Positions 8,175 to 16,176 of a DNA stretch of 64,000 bases are shown here, piece by piece (the first letter of the stretch is position 1; every line of letters begins with the position of its first letter). Position numbers and translations under genes: made by a program. The stretch is taken from contig JAAWDX010000003.1 in NCBI GenBank assembly GCA_022794035.1, forward strand, positions 248,001 through 312,000. The letters run 5' to 3'. Below the pieces are notes generated by a model that saw nothing but the letters and a program-made list of their open reading frames with translations, was not told where the DNA came from and ran no database searches. This stretch comes from Lachnospiraceae bacterium (GTDB lineage: Bacteria > Bacillota > Clostridia > Lachnospirales > Bianqueaceae).

Positions 8175-8957
8175 ATGGCACTGATTCATGCAAACTTTTA
8201 TTCAGAGACGCTGGGGATGGAACGTTCTATGGACGTAATTCTGCCTCAGGTTCAAAATGGAATTGGTCAGGGCGGCAAGCAAACGGCAGAGAAGGTACCG
8301 GTGCTTTATCTGCTGCATGGTGCATCGGATGACCAGACGATCTGGCAGCGCAGAACGTCGATTGAACGATATGCGGTAGCCAAAGGATTGGCAGTAGTGC
8401 TGCCCTGTACAGATTTGGGATTTTATACCGATATGAAATATGGTTATGATTTCTATCAGTTTTTCAGTAAGGAGCTGCCGCGGGTCGTGCATGAGTTCTT
8501 TCCAATGATTTCCGAAAAACGGGAAGATACTTTTATAGCAGGGCTGTCAATGGGAGGCTTTGGCGCATTTAAGCTTGCAATCAACTGCCCGGAGCAGTAT
8601 AGTTATGCGGCCAGTCTATCCGGCTATTTGGATCCGGTCTTAGGTTTGGAGCAGCTGGGAGAGAGATTCCTTGGCAATGTGATGGGGACAAAGGAGGAGC
8701 TTGTGCACAGCATCAATGATCTTCCTTGGCGTTTAGAAGAGCAGCTTTCCGCTAAGGCAGAGCTTCCGAAATTTTATATGTGCTGCGGTACAGAGGATTT
8801 CCTATATGATATCAATGTTCATTTTCGTGATCAATTTAAGGATCGGGTGGCGCTGACCTATCTGGAAGAGCCCGGTACTCATGAGTGGGGCTTCTGGGAT
8901 CGCAATATTCAAAGGATTTTGGACTGGCTGCCCTTACAAAAGAAGGAGGCGATTTAA
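8175..8957 (+). CDS. Esterase of the alpha/beta hydrolase D-type family, copy 1
   Basis: Putative serine esterase, 260 aa, of the PF00756 type (tributyrin esterase / S-formylglutathione hydrolase-like). The nucleophile elbow is AGLSMGGFGA. An acidic residue in CCGTEDFLYD and a histidine in PGTHEWGFWD complete a plausible triad; LYLLHGASDD is the oxyanion-side motif. ATG 8175 is chosen because GGAGG at 8164-8168 lies 6 nt upstream. No signal peptide, so probably cytoplasmic. The next gene is a diverged paralogue starting 2 nt after this stop. The substrate is unknown; short-chain acyl or acetylated-sugar esters are possible. Confidence 0.88.
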   Translation: MALIHANFYSETLGMERSMDVILPQVQNGIGQGGKQTAEKVPVLYLLHGASDDQTIWQRRTSIERYAVAKGLAVVLPCTDLGFYTDMKYGYDFYQFFSKELPRVVHEFFPMISEKREDTFIAGLSMGGFGAFKLAINCPEQYSYAASLSGYLDPVLGLEQLGERFLGNVMGTKEELVHSINDLPWRLEEQLSAKAELPKFYMCCGTEDFLYDINVHFRDQFKDRVALTYLEEPGTHEWGFWDRNIQRILDWLPLQKKEAI

Positions 8958-8958
8958 A

Positions 8959-9756
8959 ATGGCATTGATGCAGGTTGATTTTTATGCACAGACGCTGGGG
9001 CTGTGCAGTCAGGTCAATGTAATATTGCCGCAGCAGACGCATGGGATCGGGGTCACGGGAGCTGCCGCTAAAAGAGAGCGGTATCCGGTGCTCTATCTGC
9101 TGCACGGCGCTTCCGATGATCATACCATTTGGCTGCGCCGGACCAACATCGAACGGTATGTAGCGCAAATGGAATTAGCAGTTGTGATGCCGGCGGCTCA
9201 TCTATCGCGCTATGAAAATATGGAGCATGGACCGCGGTATTATGACTATATTACAGAGGAACTGCCGCGGATGATGCAGTCCTTTTTCCCCATTTCGCAA
9301 AAACCGGAGGAGCAGTATATCGCCGGTCTTTCCATGGGCGGCATGGGAGCGCTTAAGATCGGACTGACGAAACCAGAGCAGTATGCCGCTGTGGGATGCT
9401 TTTCCTCCGGCAATCTGTTTTACCGCGCACCGGAAGCATATGGGCAGGCAGCAAAGCGTGCGAGCGGAGGCTGCTCCATTATGGAGGCCGTGTATGGCTG
9501 TGACCGGCAGGATAGTCTTAAGGGAAGCCGCTGGGATCCTTTTGTCACCGCGGAGAAGCTGCTGCAAAAAGGGCAGAAGATGCCGCGCTTTTTCCATGTA
9601 TGCGGTACGGAGGATTTTTTGCTGGACAGCGCGCGGCTTACACAGGAATGGTTTGCGGCTCACCCACAGATTGAGTACACCTATCAGGAGGCGCCGGGAG
9701 CACACACATGGGAATTTTGGGATCAGTGGATCCAGGAGTTTTTAAAGTGGATATAA
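8959..9756 (+). CDS. Esterase of the alpha/beta hydrolase D-type family, copy 2
   Basis: Paralogue of the preceding gene (265 aa). Both open as MAL-x-x-x-FY-x-x-TLG and share LYLLHGASDD-x-TIW-x-RR, GLSMGG and CGTEDFLLD. The last part, PGAHTWEFWD, holds the presumed catalytic histidine. ATG 8959 follows AAGGAGG at 8943-8949. Sequence divergence is clear, so the duplication is not recent and the two enzymes may differ in substrate. The 3' end overlaps the next hydrolase by 10 bp. Confidence 0.88.
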   Translation: MALMQVDFYAQTLGLCSQVNVILPQQTHGIGVTGAAAKRERYPVLYLLHGASDDHTIWLRRTNIERYVAQMELAVVMPAAHLSRYENMEHGPRYYDYITEELPRMMQSFFPISQKPEEQYIAGLSMGGMGALKIGLTKPEQYAAVGCFSSGNLFYRAPEAYGQAAKRASGGCSIMEAVYGCDRQDSLKGSRWDPFVTAEKLLQKGQKMPRFFHVCGTEDFLLDSARLTQEWFAAHPQIEYTYQEAPGAHTWEFWDQWIQEFLKWI

Positions 9757-10679
9757 AAGAATTTCAAGTTATTTCTAACCGGGATGGTTTATCTCTGGCT
9801 GCCCTCAGGGCAGAACCGGACGGCGCAAAGCCCATTGGCGTTGTGCAGCTGGTGCATGGCATGACAGAGCATAAGGAGCGGTATCTTCCATTTATGGAGT
9901 TTTTGGCTGCACATGGCTTTGCGAGCGTAATTTATGATCACAGAGGGCATGGCCACAGCGTGCGCTCGCAGGCAGATCTTGGCTATTTTGGGAGTCACGG
10001 GGCACTGTCTGCCGTGGAGGATCTGCATCAAATGGTTCAGTATACCCATAGCCTTTTTCCGGCCCTGCCGGTGCATCTGCTGGGCCATAGCATGGGATCT
10101 CTGATTGTGCGGTGCTATCTGCAGTCATATGATGATGAAATTGTTTCGCTGACGGTGAGCGGCTGTGTGGGGCCAAACCCGCTGGCAGGTTTGGGACAGG
10201 GGATTGTGAAGGTGCTTAAGCTCGTACTGGGAGAGCGGCACCGCAGCAGGCTGATTACACAGCTGGCATTTGGCGCATATAATAAGGCTTTTCAGCCGGT
10301 GATGTCTCCGAATGCCTGGATCTGTTCGGATCCGGAGGTAGTGAAGGCGTATGATCAGCATCCGCTTTGTGGTTTTACGTTTACCTTAAACGGATATGAA
10401 ACGCTGTTTGATCTGGTGAAAAGATGTTACCGGAAAGAGGGATGGCGGGTGATGCAGCCGCAGCTGCCGATTTTCTTTGTGTCGGGTGCGGAGGATCCCT
10501 GTATGAATGGAATGAATGGATTTTTGGACGCGATTTCGTTTTTGAAGGAGCGGGGATATGAGGATGTGCAGGGCACTACGATCCAGGGCATGCGGCACGA
10601 GGTGATGAATGAGATTGGAAAGGAAAAGGTGTATGCACAGATTTTGCACCATATAGAGACAGCGCAGAGCAGTTTATGA
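9747..10679 (+). CDS. Alpha/beta hydrolase, lysophospholipase/monoacylglycerol lipase-like
   Basis: Serine hydrolase of 310 aa. It shows VQLVHGMTEHKERY (oxyanion side), the elbow LLGHSMGSLI, an acidic residue in SGAEDPC, and a histidine in GMRHEVMNE. This is the build of monoacylglycerol lipases (Hydrolase_4). The GTG at 9747 is taken as start: GGAG at 9735-9738 lies 8 nt upstream and it overlaps the previous stop by 10 bp, typical of coupling. An upstream in-frame ATG at 9708 would cut deep into the previous gene and lacks a ribosome site. It is the last gene before the terminator at 10683, third in a run of hydrolases. Confidence 0.85.
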   Translation: MDIKEFQVISNRDGLSLAALRAEPDGAKPIGVVQLVHGMTEHKERYLPFMEFLAAHGFASVIYDHRGHGHSVRSQADLGYFGSHGALSAVEDLHQMVQYTHSLFPALPVHLLGHSMGSLIVRCYLQSYDDEIVSLTVSGCVGPNPLAGLGQGIVKVLKLVLGERHRSRLITQLAFGAYNKAFQPVMSPNAWICSDPEVVKAYDQHPLCGFTFTLNGYETLFDLVKRCYRKEGWRVMQPQLPIFFVSGAEDPCMNGMNGFLDAISFLKERGYEDVQGTTIQGMRHEVMNEIGKEKVYAQILHHIETAQSSL

Positions 10680-10682
10680 ATG

Positions 10683-10720
10683 AAACCGGCATTTCTTTTT
10701 GAAGAGATGCCGGTTTGTTT
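10683..10720 (+). terminator. Rho-independent terminator after the hydrolase cluster
   Basis: 15-bp stem AAACCGGCATTTCTT (10683-10697) with 10702-10716, loop TTTG, one G-U pair, then GTTT. It separates the hydrolases from the ABC exporter. Confidence 0.85.
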
Positions 10721-10765
10721 ATGCATGCGGACACCCAAAGGGACTATAAGAGTCACTGGAAAATC

Positions 10766-10779
10766 GTTGCGATCGCAAC
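10766..10779. promoter_or_regulatory. 14-bp perfect palindrome upstream of the ABC exporter promoter
   Basis: GTTGCGATCGCAAC is perfectly self-complementary and ends 8 bp before the -35. It is a likely operator for an unlinked regulator. Confidence 0.45.
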
Positions 10780-10787
10780 ATTTTATA

Positions 10788-10816
10788 TTGACAGGCTGTG
10801 TAAAAAGAGGTATCAT
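10788..10816 (+). promoter_or_regulatory. Sigma-A promoter of the ABC exporter operon
   Basis: TTGACA (10788-10793), 17-nt spacer, TATCAT (10811-10816). Confidence 0.75.
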
Positions 10817-10853
10817 TATTAACGTGATTTTAAAAAGGGAAGGAATGATACGG

Positions 10854-12587
10854 ATGGTGATCAAGAAATTCTTGAGAAAGTACGGATGGCTGTACATACC
10901 CGGTATTGTGTTTTTGGCGATTAATTCGCGGATTCAAACGCTGGCGCCGGAGGCTTTGGGAAAGGCCATCGATTTGTTGGAGCAGGCGGTGCCGGATAAA
11001 AACCTGGTCTGGAGGCAGGCGGGTCTTATCATATTGATTGCGGTTGGCGTGTTTGTGACACGATTTATCTGGCGGATGATGATTATCCGCAATGCCAGAT
11101 CGATGGAGTGCTTTCTGCGCGAGGAGCTTTTTGCGAAGCTGCAGAGCATGCCGATCTCCTTTTTTTCTAAACAGCGTTCAGGCGATCTGATGGCCTATGC
11201 GATCAATGATGTCGGGGCGGTGCGTATGACCTTTGGACCGGTGCTGGCGCAGGGACTGAACGGGATTATCACAGGCGGGCTTTCCATATGGGCGATGACA
11301 AAAGCCGTGGATGGGAGGCTTACATTTTTGGCCTTAATTCCGGTGCCGATTGCGATTATTTCTATTATTTTGATTGGCAATCTGGTGCAGAAACGTTTCC
11401 GCAGAGTACAGGAACTATTTTCTCATCTTTCTGGATTTGTGAATGAGTCCATTATGGGCGTGCGTGTAGTGAAGACCTTTGCCAGAGAAAAGGAGTGGCA
11501 GCACGAGTTTGAGACCACATCTACTGAGATGATGCAGGCCAATGTAAAATTGACGGATACGTCGGCATTGATCAACCCGATTACGGTGATTACATTTGGG
11601 CTAAGCTATGCGGTCAGCTTAATCTATGGCGGCGGACTGGTCATGAGTGGTTCTTTGGCGCTAGGGGATCTGGTGGCCTTTCTGGGGTATCTACTGCTGA
11701 TTCAGAATCCGGTGGTACAGCTGGGACGAATTGTCAATATGCTGCACCGCGGTATTGCATCCTATAAGCGCTTAAGTGTGATTTTTAATGAGGAGAGTAT
11801 TCCCGAAAAGGAAATGCAGGAATACGACAGACCGATTGACGGTGCGATTGAAGCACGGAATCTGACCTTTACCTATCCGGATGCGGATAAGCCTGCACTG
11901 GAGAATGTTAGCTTTAAGCTGCCGGCAGGCGGGACGCTGGGCATTGCCGGAAAAACGGGCGGCGGCAAGTCAACGCTGATTGGGCTTTTGCTTAAGTTCT
12001 TTGATGCGCCGAGAGGTACGTTGTTTATTGATGGAAAGGATATCTGCGATATTCCGGCCAAGGCACTGCGGGAAGCGGCGGGCTATGTGCCGCAGGATGG
12101 CTTTTTGTTTTCAAGCTCTATTGAGCAGGATATTGCGTTCTATATGCCTAAGGTTGGGCGCAAGGAGGTACGGCAGGCCGCAGATTTGGCTAATATTGAC
12201 GAAGATATCAGCGCTTTCCCGGAAGGGTATGATACGCAGGTGGGCGAACGGGGAACGCGGCTTTCCGGAGGGCAGAAGCAGAGAATTTCTTTGGCGCGTG
12301 CACTGATTCGGGATCCGCAGATTCTTATTTTAGACGACACGCTGTCGGCTGTGGATAATATTACCGAAAAAAAGATTGTAGAGAATATTCATGGAGTGCT
12401 GCGTGATAAGACTTCTATCGTGATTAGCCACCGGCTGTCAGCGCTTCGCAGATCGGACTGGATTTTGTTTATGGAGGATGGCAGAGTGATTGAGGCAGGC
12501 ACGCATGAGCAGCTTATGGCCAAGCAGGGAGCGTATGCCGAGACCTATGAAAAGCAGTCAAAGGAGGATGAGCAGCATGAAGAATAA
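10854..12587 (+). CDS. ABC exporter half-transporter, subunit 1 (non-catalytic Walker B)
   Basis: Membrane exporter subunit, 577 aa: six N-terminal membrane segments, then an ATPase domain. Walker A is GKTGGGKST, signature LSGGQKQR is canonical, but Walker B reads LILDDTLSAVD, with Asp in place of the catalytic Glu. This is the hallmark of one half of heterodimeric exporters such as BmrCD, TmrAB and TM287/288. ATG 10854 is preferred over 10845 because AAGGA at 10840-10844 lies 9 nt upstream. It overlaps subunit 2 by 11 bp. The substrate (drug, lipid or peptide) cannot be inferred. Confidence 0.92.
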   Translation: MVIKKFLRKYGWLYIPGIVFLAINSRIQTLAPEALGKAIDLLEQAVPDKNLVWRQAGLIILIAVGVFVTRFIWRMMIIRNARSMECFLREELFAKLQSMPISFFSKQRSGDLMAYAINDVGAVRMTFGPVLAQGLNGIITGGLSIWAMTKAVDGRLTFLALIPVPIAIISIILIGNLVQKRFRRVQELFSHLSGFVNESIMGVRVVKTFAREKEWQHEFETTSTEMMQANVKLTDTSALINPITVITFGLSYAVSLIYGGGLVMSGSLALGDLVAFLGYLLLIQNPVVQLGRIVNMLHRGIASYKRLSVIFNEESIPEKEMQEYDRPIDGAIEARNLTFTYPDADKPALENVSFKLPAGGTLGIAGKTGGGKSTLIGLLLKFFDAPRGTLFIDGKDICDIPAKALREAAGYVPQDGFLFSSSIEQDIAFYMPKVGRKEVRQAADLANIDEDISAFPEGYDTQVGERGTRLSGGQKQRISLARALIRDPQILILDDTLSAVDNITEKKIVENIHGVLRDKTSIVISHRLSALRRSDWILFMEDGRVIEAGTHEQLMAKQGAYAETYEKQSKEDEQHEE

Positions 12588-14322
12588 GCAGGAAAAAAGT
12601 TCTAGCCTAGTGCGTCTGGCGCTTTTGATGAAGCCCTATATTGGCAAGCTGCTGATCTGTATGTTATGTGTGATTGTGGTGAATCTGGCAGAGCTTTTGA
12701 AGCCATATGTGGCGGCCATTGTGATCGATAATTTTTTGGTGGGCACTACGGAGCAGAGCGGCTTGTTTTCTATTACCGGCATGGGCATATTGTATTTTGC
12801 TGTGGCGCTGGCCGGCGCGCTCTTTTCTATGACACAGGTGAGGCTGATTGCCCGTATATCGCAGGGGATTCTGAACGAAATGCGGCAAAAGGTATTTAAT
12901 AAGATCATGCATATGCCGATGAAGCTGCTGGACCGTTATGGCACAGGACGTTTGATTACACGAGCGACCAATGATGTGGAAACGGTAAATGAATTTTATT
13001 CTGATGTATTTTTGAATCTATTTAAGGATGTATTTTTGCTGCTGGGAATTTTGGTTATGATGCTGATCATGGATCCCCATCTGGCGCTGGCGGCATTTAC
13101 GGGTGTACCGCTGATTGTGCTCCTTACATTTTCTCTTAAGAAGATCATCAAGCGTAATTTTAAGCGCATGAAGCAGATCATCGGACAGATCAATGGATTT
13201 TTTGCAGAAAACATATCAGGCATGCGGATTGTGCAGGCTTTTAACCGGCAGAAAAATAAAATGGATGAGTTCCAGGAGCTGAATCAGGCATATTTTAAAA
13301 CAACGATGACACAGGTGTTTTTAAATTCGTTTCTGAGGCCGACTATGGAGGTCATCAATAATCTTGTGATTGCGCTGCTGATCGTCTATGGATTTGGCAG
13401 GATTACCGGAGGCTTGCTGGAGGTTGGCGTGCTGTACGCATTTACAAACTATGTTAAACAGTTTTTTGAGCCAATCAATGATTTAGCGGAGAAATATACG
13501 ACGATTCAGTCGGCACTGGTCTCAACCGATCGTATCTATGAAATTTTAGATGAGACGGATATTGAGGATCCGGAAGCGGGCGCGCACGGCGGCCCGGTAA
13601 AAGGAACGGTTGAGTTTAAGGATGTTTGGTTTGCATATCAGGATGAGGATTGGATCCTGAAGGGTATCAGCTTCAAGGTAGAGGCTGGCCAAAAGGTGGC
13701 TTTTGTCGGACATACTGGCGTGGGCAAATCTACGATTATCAACCTGATCAGTCGTTATTATGCGATTCAGAAGGGACAGATTTTGGTAGACGGCGTTCCG
13801 GTGGAGGACTGGAAGCTGAGGGACCTGCGTCAGGGAGTATCCACAGTACTGCAGGATGTGTTTCTCTTCACGGGGGATATCGCTGAAAACCTGGATATGC
13901 ATGCGGGTCTTACCGAGGAGCGCATGGAGGATGCACTGGAGGTTTCGGAAGCGTCGGATTTCATCCATGATCTTGGCGGTTTGAGCAGTGCGGTGACGGA
14001 ACAGGGACTCAATTTCTCTACAGGACAGCGGCAGCTGCTTTCATTTGCAAGAGCCATTGCCCATGATCCAGCCATTTTGGTGCTGGATGAGGCAACAGCG
14101 CATATTGATACAAATACGGAAGAGCTGATCCAGCAGTCGATTGAAAATATTTCCCAGGGACGGACTTCCATCTTTATTGCGCATCGGTTATCTACGATTC
14201 AAAATTGTGATGTTATTTTTGTCTTGGTTGATGGACAGGTAGCAGAGCAGGGAACACATGATGAACTATATGCACTGAATGGGGTATATACCAATCTGAT
14301 TCAGGCACAGGTAGAGGAATAA
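12577..14322 (+). CDS. ABC exporter half-transporter, subunit 2 (catalytic Walker B)
   Basis: Partner of the preceding gene, 581 aa. Walker A GHTGVGKST, Walker B LVLDEATAHID with the catalytic Glu, and H-loop FIAHRLS are intact, but the signature is degenerate: FSTGQRQ instead of LSGGQ. It complements subunit 1, so the heterodimer has one complete ATP site (this Walker A/B with subunit 1 signature) and one degenerate site. ATG 12577 lies 9 nt after AAGGAGG (12561-12567). A terminator follows. Confidence 0.92.
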   Translation: MKNKQEKSSSLVRLALLMKPYIGKLLICMLCVIVVNLAELLKPYVAAIVIDNFLVGTTEQSGLFSITGMGILYFAVALAGALFSMTQVRLIARISQGILNEMRQKVFNKIMHMPMKLLDRYGTGRLITRATNDVETVNEFYSDVFLNLFKDVFLLLGILVMMLIMDPHLALAAFTGVPLIVLLTFSLKKIIKRNFKRMKQIIGQINGFFAENISGMRIVQAFNRQKNKMDEFQELNQAYFKTTMTQVFLNSFLRPTMEVINNLVIALLIVYGFGRITGGLLEVGVLYAFTNYVKQFFEPINDLAEKYTTIQSALVSTDRIYEILDETDIEDPEAGAHGGPVKGTVEFKDVWFAYQDEDWILKGISFKVEAGQKVAFVGHTGVGKSTIINLISRYYAIQKGQILVDGVPVEDWKLRDLRQGVSTVLQDVFLFTGDIAENLDMHAGLTEERMEDALEVSEASDFIHDLGGLSSAVTEQGLNFSTGQRQLLSFARAIAHDPAILVLDEATAHIDTNTEELIQQSIENISQGRTSIFIAHRLSTIQNCDVIFVLVDGQVAEQGTHDELYALNGVYTNLIQAQVEE

Positions 14323-14347
14323 AAAGGAATAAAAAGGAATAAGAGGA

Positions 14348-14392
14348 AAAGGGCTTTACAGCTTGGAGGATTAGCTGTAAGGCCCTTTGTGA
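14348..14392 (+). terminator. Rho-independent terminator after the ABC exporter
   Basis: 16-bp stem AAAGGGCTTTACAGCT (14348-14363) with 14373-14388, one G-U pair, short T run. Confidence 0.8.
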
Positions 14393-14451
14393 TAGAGGCG
14401 GTTAATGAAGGAGTGAAGGTTTGGAGGTTAGGAGGACTGAAGGATTGAAGG

Positions 14452-14751
14452 ACGGTCCGTCCCCTAGACAAAGGGGGCGTTGGCAAAAGAGAGGTTGGCG
14501 GATTTTAACGTGGATGACCGATGTAAAGCACGTTAGGGAAGGACTATGAAAAAGGATTTAACGGGTCATTAGCAGGGTTTTGTCCGTTATATTGATAAGA
14601 ACTCTTCAATTTCAACTGATCAAATTCGTTTTTTGACCAGTTGAAATGGCAAGCAGAGCAGAGGATGCAACGTGCAAAATCAAAGAAAGATACGTTAAAA
14701 AAACAAAATTGAAGAATCTGTAACGGCGTAGGAGCAGTAGGGACGGACCGT
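14452..14751. repeat. 300-bp MITE-like element with 12-bp terminal inverted repeats
   Basis: Occupies most of the 500-bp gap between the ABC exporter and the TetR gene. The ends are ACGGTCCGTCCC (14452-14463) and its exact complement GGGACGGACCGT (14740-14751). Flanks TTGAAGG and TTGAGGA may be an imperfect target duplication. Inside are a second pair of inverted ends, TTTTAACGT (14503-14511) with ACGTTAAAA (14692-14700), and a hairpin of TTTCAACT with AGTTGAAA. It has no open frame with a ribosome site. A related element lies near 38.7 kb. Confidence 0.5.
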
Positions 14752-14768
14752 TTGAGGAAAGAGAGACA

Positions 14769-14797
14769 TTGACAGATTACACAGATGGGATTATAGT
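14769..14797 (+). promoter_or_regulatory. Sigma-A promoter of the TetR regulator gene
   Basis: TTGACA (14769-14774), 17-nt spacer, TATAGT (14792-14797), 27 bp before the ATG. Confidence 0.75.
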
Positions 14798-14823
14798 AAG
14801 GAATGGCTGAAAGGAGGGAGAGC

Positions 14824-15381
14824 ATGCCTAATTTCACTCAAATGGCAATTAAAAAAACATTTATAAAGCTTCTAAACGAGAAACCGCTGAATCAGATTAC
14901 GGTCAAGGACATTGTAGAGGAGTGCGGGATTAACCGTAATTCATTTTATTATCATTTTCAGGATATTCCGGCATTGATAGAAGAAATTGTGACAGAGGAG
15001 GCAGACCGGATTATTTCTAAGTATCCCTCGATTGATTCCTTGGAGATCTGTTTGAATGCTGCCGTTGATTTTGCTACGGAGAATCGGCGGGCCATTCTGC
15101 ATATTTACCACTCGGTCAATCGGGCTGTATTTGAACAGTACCTGTGGAAGGTCTGTCGTTATATAGTGGCAACCTATGGTGCAACTGTGTTTAAGGATAA
15201 GCCGGTGAAGGAGGACGACCGGCAGCTAATTCTTCGTTTTTATGAGTGTGTCTGCTTTGGCATGGTAATCGACTGGATGAACGATGGCATGCCGGAGCGT
15301 GTTCATCAGCAGATTAGCCGTTTATATGAGCTAAAAAAAGGAATGATTGAGGAAATGATTCAGAGAAGTCTGCAAAAATAA
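14824..15381 (+). CDS. TetR-family transcriptional regulator
   Basis: Regulator of 185 aa with an N-terminal TetR helix-turn-helix (ITVKDIVEECGINRNSFYYHFQDIPALIEEI). The C-terminal helical domain, with FYECVCFGMVIDWMNDGMPE, resembles that of DhaS-like TetR proteins. ATG 14824 follows AAGGAGGG (14811-14818). It has its own promoter and terminator and precedes the DUF308-MMPL-xxxLxxG genes on the same strand. That arrangement suggests it represses this efflux module, which is inference. Confidence 0.87.
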   Translation: MPNFTQMAIKKTFIKLLNEKPLNQITVKDIVEECGINRNSFYYHFQDIPALIEEIVTEEADRIISKYPSIDSLEICLNAAVDFATENRRAILHIYHSVNRAVFEQYLWKVCRYIVATYGATVFKDKPVKEDDRQLILRFYECVCFGMVIDWMNDGMPERVHQQISRLYELKKGMIEEMIQRSLQK

Positions 15382-15401
15382 ATGGATAGATTGATCGATT
15401 T

Positions 15402-15452
15402 GACACCGGACATGAATGTGTTAGGCATTTATGCTCCGGTGTCTATTTTTTA
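15402..15452 (+). terminator. Rho-independent terminator after the TetR gene
   Basis: Interrupted stem: GACACCGG (15402-15409) pairs with CCGGTGTC (15436-15443), with inner CATGAATG/CATTTATG pairing, followed by TATTTTTT. Confidence 0.75.
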
Positions 15453-15504
15453 GTCAATTTTGGCAGCATGACCGGTTTTTCAGCATCGGGCAGAATCTGT
15501 CCGT

Positions 15505-15532
15505 TTGAAAAGAGGGAAGGCTTTGGTATAGT
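15505..15532 (+). promoter_or_regulatory. Candidate promoter of the DUF308-MMPL operon
   Basis: TTGAAA (15505-15510), 16-nt spacer, TATAGT (15527-15532). Confidence 0.6.
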
Positions 15533-15563
15533 AATCGCATACTTGAAAAAAGGAGGGTTTACC

Positions 15564-16160
15564 ATGAAAATGAGGTCGGTTGCCCCTATGCGGGCCGCTA
15601 AGATTGGCTATATCGTGATGTCGGTTTTCTTTTGTATCATGGGAATATGGATGATTGTTTACCCGCAGATTTCTATGCAGGTCATGGCAAAGGTGCTGGG
15701 AATGGGGCTGCTGCTTTTTGGCTGTATCCGGCTGATAGGGTATCTGTCGAAGGATCTGTTTAGGCTGGCCTTTCAATATGATTTGGAGTTTGGCATTCTG
15801 CTGATCCTGCTGGGACTCATTGTGCTGATCAAGCCGGGCAATGTGGTGAATTTCATTTTCATTGCAATTGGGATTGCCGTTTTCACAGAAGGGCTGTTTA
15901 AAGTACAGATTGCGCTGGATGCTAAGCGCTTTGGCATCGAGACTTGGTGGCTTATTTTTGCGCTTGCTGTCGTGACGGCACTGGCAGGAGGCGTTATTAT
16001 GTTCCGCCCTGCGGCGGGAGCGCAGATGATGACGGTGCTGCTGGGGATTTCCCTGCTGACGGAAGGAATTTTGAATTTCTGCGTTGTGCTGAGTACGGTG
16101 AAGATCGTTAAGCATCAGCAGCCGGATGTGGTGGAATGCGAATATTATGAGATCAAATAA
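15564..16160 (+). CDS. DUF308 (HdeD-like) membrane protein
   Basis: Small integral membrane protein of 198 aa with about six hydrophobic segments arranged as repeated hairpins (GYIVMSVFFCIMGIWMIVYP; LEFGILLILLGLIVLIKPG; WWLIFALAVVTALAGGVIMF). This is the HdeD/DUF308 pattern. ATG 15564 follows AGGAGGG (15551-15557); an upstream extension lacks a ribosome site. It starts 16 bp before the MMPL transporter, so is probably co-expressed. The molecular role of DUF308 proteins is not settled; HdeD itself is linked to acid resistance in E. coli. Confidence 0.82.
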   Translation: MKMRSVAPMRAAKIGYIVMSVFFCIMGIWMIVYPQISMQVMAKVLGMGLLLFGCIRLIGYLSKDLFRLAFQYDLEFGILLILLGLIVLIKPGNVVNFIFIAIGIAVFTEGLFKVQIALDAKRFGIETWWLIFALAVVTALAGGVIMFRPAAGAQMMTVLLGISLLTEGILNFCVVLSTVKIVKHQQPDVVECEYYEIK

Positions 16161-16176
16161 AGAGAGGATGAAACAA

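Noticed and set aside
14540-14840. 97-codon minus-strand frame in the 14.5-kb element
   Set aside because: Crosses the TetR promoter and start, low-complexity, no ribosome site; the inverted-repeat explanation is better.
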